Shown: piece after piece, positions 61,854 through 64,000 of the stretch
Layout of the letters: the number at the start of each line of letters is the position of its first letter
Position numbering within the stretch: position 1 is the first letter of the stretch
DNA from: Oscillospiraceae bacterium
Lineage (GTDB): Bacteria > Bacillota > Clostridia > Oscillospirales > Oscillospiraceae
DNA: 64,000 nucleotides
Direction of reading: 5' to 3'
Assembly: GCA_015068035.1 (NCBI GenBank)
Contig: SVLI01000006.1
Location: 84,982 to 148,981 of the forward strand
Translations under genes and position numbers: made by a program
Notes under the pieces: generated by a model
What the model was told of the DNA's origin: nothing
The model's input: the letters and a program-made list of their open reading frames with translations, nothing else
The model's database searches: none

Positions 61854-62585
61854 ATGGAGAATACAATCGATCGGACGGTTTATGTAAATGGCAGAGCGAT
61901 TTCCTATCAATTGACGCAGAAACCTGTCAAGAATCTCAACTTACGAATTCGCAAAGATGGCAGTGTATCCGTATCTGCAAATACGCTTGTTCCCCTATCC
62001 GAAATCGATGCATTTGTTATCGCCAAGGGGGATTATGTTCTGAATGCCATTGCCAAATTTAAGGATATGGAGAAATATCGTCCCGAGCCAAAGCGTTATG
62101 TAAGCGGAGAAACTTTTCTTATCCAAGGACATGGATTGCGATTAATCGTCTCCCAAGCATCAAGAGACACCATTGCATCCGACGGAATCTATATTTATCT
62201 GAACACAAAAGATACCGGAGATTTCAATAGAAAACAGCGCATGGTTACCAAATTCCTTGACGGTCAGTGTCACAGTGTGTATAGTGAAATTCTGAACGAA
62301 CTGTATCCCATGTTCCGAAAGTACGGTGTACAGATGCCCATTCTCCGAATACGAGATATGGAAACACGTTGGGGCTCCTGCCTGGTCAGGAAGGGAATCA
62401 TCACACTAAACAAAAGACTTCTTGAAGCGCCCAGAAATTGCATTGAATATGTGGTAATGCACGAGCTTTGCCACTTCATTCACCCCAACCACTCAAAACA
62501 GTTTTACGATTTTCTTACTATGCTTATGCCTGACTGGAAGGAGCGGAAAACTATATTGGACAAAAGCGCTACATATTGGTTGTGA
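61854..62585 (+). CDS. YgjP-type M48/SprT-like metallopeptidase
   Basis: 243 residues. RTVYVNGRAISYQLTQKPVKNLNLRIRKDG is the standard YgjP start; RWGSCLVRKGIITLNKRLLEAP and VMHELCHFIHPNHSKQFY carry the HExxH zinc site (HELCH) and the downstream His ligand. It starts five bases after hsdR, with the ribosome site inside hsdR. YgjP-like genes accompany type I RM operons so often that a functional link is likely, but its substrate is unknown. Confidence 0.88.
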   Translation: MENTIDRTVYVNGRAISYQLTQKPVKNLNLRIRKDGSVSVSANTLVPLSEIDAFVIAKGDYVLNAIAKFKDMEKYRPEPKRYVSGETFLIQGHGLRLIVSQASRDTIASDGIYIYLNTKDTGDFNRKQRMVTKFLDGQCHSVYSEILNELYPMFRKYGVQMPILRIRDMETRWGSCLVRKGIITLNKRLLEAPRNCIEYVVMHELCHFIHPNHSKQFYDFLTMLMPDWKERKTILDKSATYWL

Positions 62586-62619
62586 TCTTTACAATAATTA
62601 ACTTTTCTGTGGGGTGCCT

Positions 62620-63315
62620 ATGAGATACATAAAGTATATTAAAGACGATGAACATTCAGACTACATGGCATGTTCTCAGTATGCAGACTGGATTGTTAGC
62701 GATTTCACATCTACATCATCGAAGGACGGATTTATTCTTCAGCATTTCTCTCGTGACGTAGATCCAGCTCTTGAATGTCTGAAAAATACTGACTATTTTG
62801 AAGCTTGGCAAATTGTTGATGGAAGAAATGAGGATTCTGGCGAGATATGTGATGACATATTCGCAGTAGGCCATTTCCTCACCTCAGTCGACGATTTTCA
62901 TAACTCACTTGAAATTAAAGGTACGATAGAATTTTGTGGTGATGTATTTTGGATACCTAAAGGCATAGAGCTTTATGATATCATTGCTAATTGGTCTTCT
63001 ACAGCGGTCAGAGAGGCAGGAGGATTAAGGGCATGTTTTGAATTTCCTGAATTCACTCCAGAATTACGTAGTAAATACCACGTCTTCACCCGCAAAAAGT
63101 TTACACACCATTGGGATCTATCATCCGAGCGCAGTATCTATAATGCAGTTTACAAATTTATGTTCAAGCGTTGTCCTCACGGCCCAATAAACGAACGAGA
63201 ATGCAAAGAGTTTAATTCTTCAATCGATACGGTCTTATCCAATTCAACATATAATGGTATCAAAAAAAGAATCACCGAACAATGGTATATGTTCCAATCC
63301 AATAAAAACACGTAA
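62620..63315 (+). CDS. Unknown protein, last gene of the island
   Basis: 231 residues from the ATG at 62620 (GGGG five bases upstream; a GTG at 62614 is an alternative). It is a mixed alpha/beta sequence rich in aromatic residues and Asp/Glu, with no membrane segment or motif I recognise. The AT-rich DNA and codon use fit the island rather than the chromosome. It lies 34 bases past the metallopeptidase gene and may be part of the same transcript. Confidence 0.6.
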   Translation: MRYIKYIKDDEHSDYMACSQYADWIVSDFTSTSSKDGFILQHFSRDVDPALECLKNTDYFEAWQIVDGRNEDSGEICDDIFAVGHFLTSVDDFHNSLEIKGTIEFCGDVFWIPKGIELYDIIANWSSTAVREAGGLRACFEFPEFTPELRSKYHVFTRKKFTHHWDLSSERSIYNAVYKFMFKRCPHGPINERECKEFNSSIDTVLSNSTYNGIKKRITEQWYMFQSNKNT

Positions 63316-63383
63316 AGCAAAGAAAAAGATATTGCTATTTGCTGTTCTAAATGGTAAAATAACCGTGTCAAAAGTTGCTTTCA

Positions 63384-63401
63384 TGGCAACACCATGGCAA
63401 C
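63384..63401 (+). repeat. Arm-type repeat pair, right end
   Basis: TGGCAAC at 63384 and 63395, 11 bases apart, 102 bases inside the right core; counterpart of 50532-50549. Confidence 0.6.
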
Positions 63402-63431
63402 AAAAAATCCGATAGCCCAAATCTACCGGAT
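63402..63431 (-). terminator. Minus-direction terminator-like hairpin at the right island end
   Basis: On the minus strand an ATCCGGTAG/CTATCGGAT stem with a short loop is followed by a T6 run. No minus-strand gene now leads into it, so it may be left from a lost gene. The rest of 63316-63502 shows nothing else. Confidence 0.5.
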
Positions 63432-63502
63432 AATGAAAGCACCACAGATACCCTGTGTTAAATCAACCTTACAAAACTGTATAGGTCGAGTTAACCAGGA
63501 GC

Positions 63503-63515
63503 GAGTGGGAATAAT
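63503..63515 (+). repeat. Right attachment core (attR)
   Basis: GAGTGGGAATAAT, identical over 13 bases to the guaA end at 50462-50474. Confidence 0.8.
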
Positions 63516-63529
63516 CGCATATTGATTCT

Positions 63530-63563
63530 AAGTGGTCTGAAATCGCTTGATTTCAGACCACTT
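63530..63563 (+). terminator. Intrinsic terminator, probably guaA's original one
   Basis: A perfect 15-bp stem (AAGTGGTCTGAAATC and complement) with a GCTT loop, 14 bases right of attR. If the island were removed it would lie directly behind guaA. Confidence 0.75.
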
Positions 63564-63638
63564 ATTTGTTTTGGCATATAGTATTATTCTCAACAGTGAT
63601 AAGATTTTGATAAATGTTTTTTTAACCACACGCCGCCC

Positions 63639-63666
63639 GTGGGAGAAATCCTGCGGGCGTTTTTTA
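63639..63666 (+). terminator. Second terminator
   Basis: CGCCCG...CGGGCG stem with T6, between the island end and the ArsR-type gene. Confidence 0.65.
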
Positions 63667-63674
63667 ATTTAGCG

Positions 63675-63703
63675 TTGACTTAAACAAATGATGATACTAT
63701 AAT
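63675..63703 (+). promoter_or_regulatory. Promoter of the ArsR-type gene
   Basis: TTGACT at 63675, 17 bases, perfect TATAAT at 63698. Confidence 0.8.
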
Positions 63704-63735
63704 TAAGTAACCACTAAAATAAAAGGAGCAGCAGT

Positions 63736-64000
63736 ATGGAACTTGACCGTATGTTAAAAGCATTGGGTGAGCCAATGCGTTTGAAAATATATCAAGCTCT
63801 CTTGGAAAGAAAGCATTGTGTGCGCTCTCTTTCTAAAAAGTTTGGTATCTCAGAATCTGCGATTTCTCAGCATATGAAGGTGATGAAAGACGCAGGTTTG
63901 GTTTATGGAGAAAAATATGGCTACCACACTCATTATCTCCCTATGCAGGATGCCGTAGATTACCTTGCCGAACAGTTTGAATTGATGAAAACTGCATCCC
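63736..64000 (+). CDS. ArsR-family regulator (3' end outside window)
   Basis: The first 88 codons are visible from the ATG at 63736 (AAAGGAG upstream). LKALGEPMRLKIYQALLERK, then LSKKFGISESAISQHMKVMKDAGLV, is an ArsR winged helix-turn-helix. No metal-binding ELCVCDL motif is present in the visible part, so the inducer is unclear. It lies outside the island; its target genes are probably to the right. Confidence 0.85.
   Translation, partial: MELDRMLKALGEPMRLKIYQALLERKHCVRSLSKKFGISESAISQHMKVMKDAGLVYGEKYGYHTHYLPMQDAVDYLAEQFELMKTAS

Larger units (their letters stand above)
50462..63515. mobile_element. Genomic island integrated at the guaA 3' end
   Basis: A 13-bp direct repeat, GAGTGGGAATAAT, occurs at the guaA stop (50462-50474) and again at 63503-63515. 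The guaA 3' end is an established integration site for islands using tyrosine recombinases. Between the repeats the DNA is AT-richer and carries an excisionase-like protein, TnpV and a type I restriction-modification operon with extra genes. Paired TGGCAAC sites lie inside both ends. No integrase gene is visible, so the island is either immobilised or relies on a recombinase in trans. Removal would bring guaA next to the terminator at 63530. Confidence 0.8.

Noticed and set aside
50540..63437. Inverted TGCTTCATTATCC / GGATAATGAAAGCA words near the two island ends as terminal inverted repeats
   Set aside because: Imperfect, short and placed asymmetrically inside the direct-repeat cores; the 13-bp direct repeat explains the boundaries better.

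Overview
The window looks like the chromosome of a GC-rich, spore-forming, anaerobic gut clostridium, most like the Oscillospiraceae (Oscillibacter/Lawsonibacter/Dysosmobacter type). The evidence is a glycyl radical enzyme, a lone fumarate-reductase-like flavoprotein, spoVAC and a PdaB-type deacetylase, YfmF/YfmH peptidases, an FMN-riboswitch/RibU pair, a giant sortase-type surface protein, and AGGAGG ribosome sites with some TTG/GTG starts. No rRNA, tRNA or CRISPR array was seen. The genus assignment is inference.

Left part (1-22.6 kb): a glycyl radical lyase/dehydratase cut by the window edge, a SanA/YdcF membrane protein, an FAD reductase, a pyruvate-kinase C-domain protein, a secreted 5'-nucleotidase and a 2,956-residue wall-anchored repeat protein. 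Next comes a small scar region: a duplicated 3' end of spoVAC, a small membrane gene and a REP-associated transposase (RAYT). REP palindromes lie inside and beside the RAYT gene, and one of them supplies the stop codon of the intact spoVAC. spoVAC and pdaB diverge from a pair of forespore-like promoters. A ribosome-protection-type GTPase fused to a Rae1/YacP-like NYN nuclease follows.

Middle (22.7-39.2 kb): a 2,437-residue cyclic beta-glucan synthase-like protein (GT84 + GH94), yfmF-yfmH-lgt, a coiled-coil protein, FMN riboswitch-ribU, a YpsA-like SLOG protein, a nitroreductase, a TrmH-family methyltransferase and a CofE-like ligase behind a 200-nt leader.

39.4-50.5 kb is one dense nucleotide operon: pyrC-carB-pyrK-pyrD-pyrF-pyrE-pyrB-guaB-guaA. 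carA is missing, PyrB carries a PyrI-like zinc domain fused at its C-terminus, and GuaA lacks the glutaminase domain. Pyrimidine and GMP synthesis are thus probably co-expressed.

50.46-63.52 kb is a 13-kb genomic island inserted in the 3' end of guaA. It is bounded by a 13-bp direct repeat with paired TGGCAAC arm-like sites inside both ends. It has visibly lower GC and carries an XRE regulator, an excisionase-like protein, TnpV and an expanded type I restriction-modification operon, but no integrase is visible. The operon order is half-HsdS, HsdM, zinc-ribbon protein, unknown 264-aa protein, trypsin-like protease, full HsdS, beta-flower IPPIP protein, HsdR, YgjP-type metallopeptidase, unknown protein. 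Two identical palindromes bracket its consensus promoter. The zinc-ribbon/264-aa/protease trio nested between hsdM and hsdS is the best candidate here for an undescribed defence module. Right of the island lie what is probably guaA's original terminator and an ArsR-type regulator cut by the window end.
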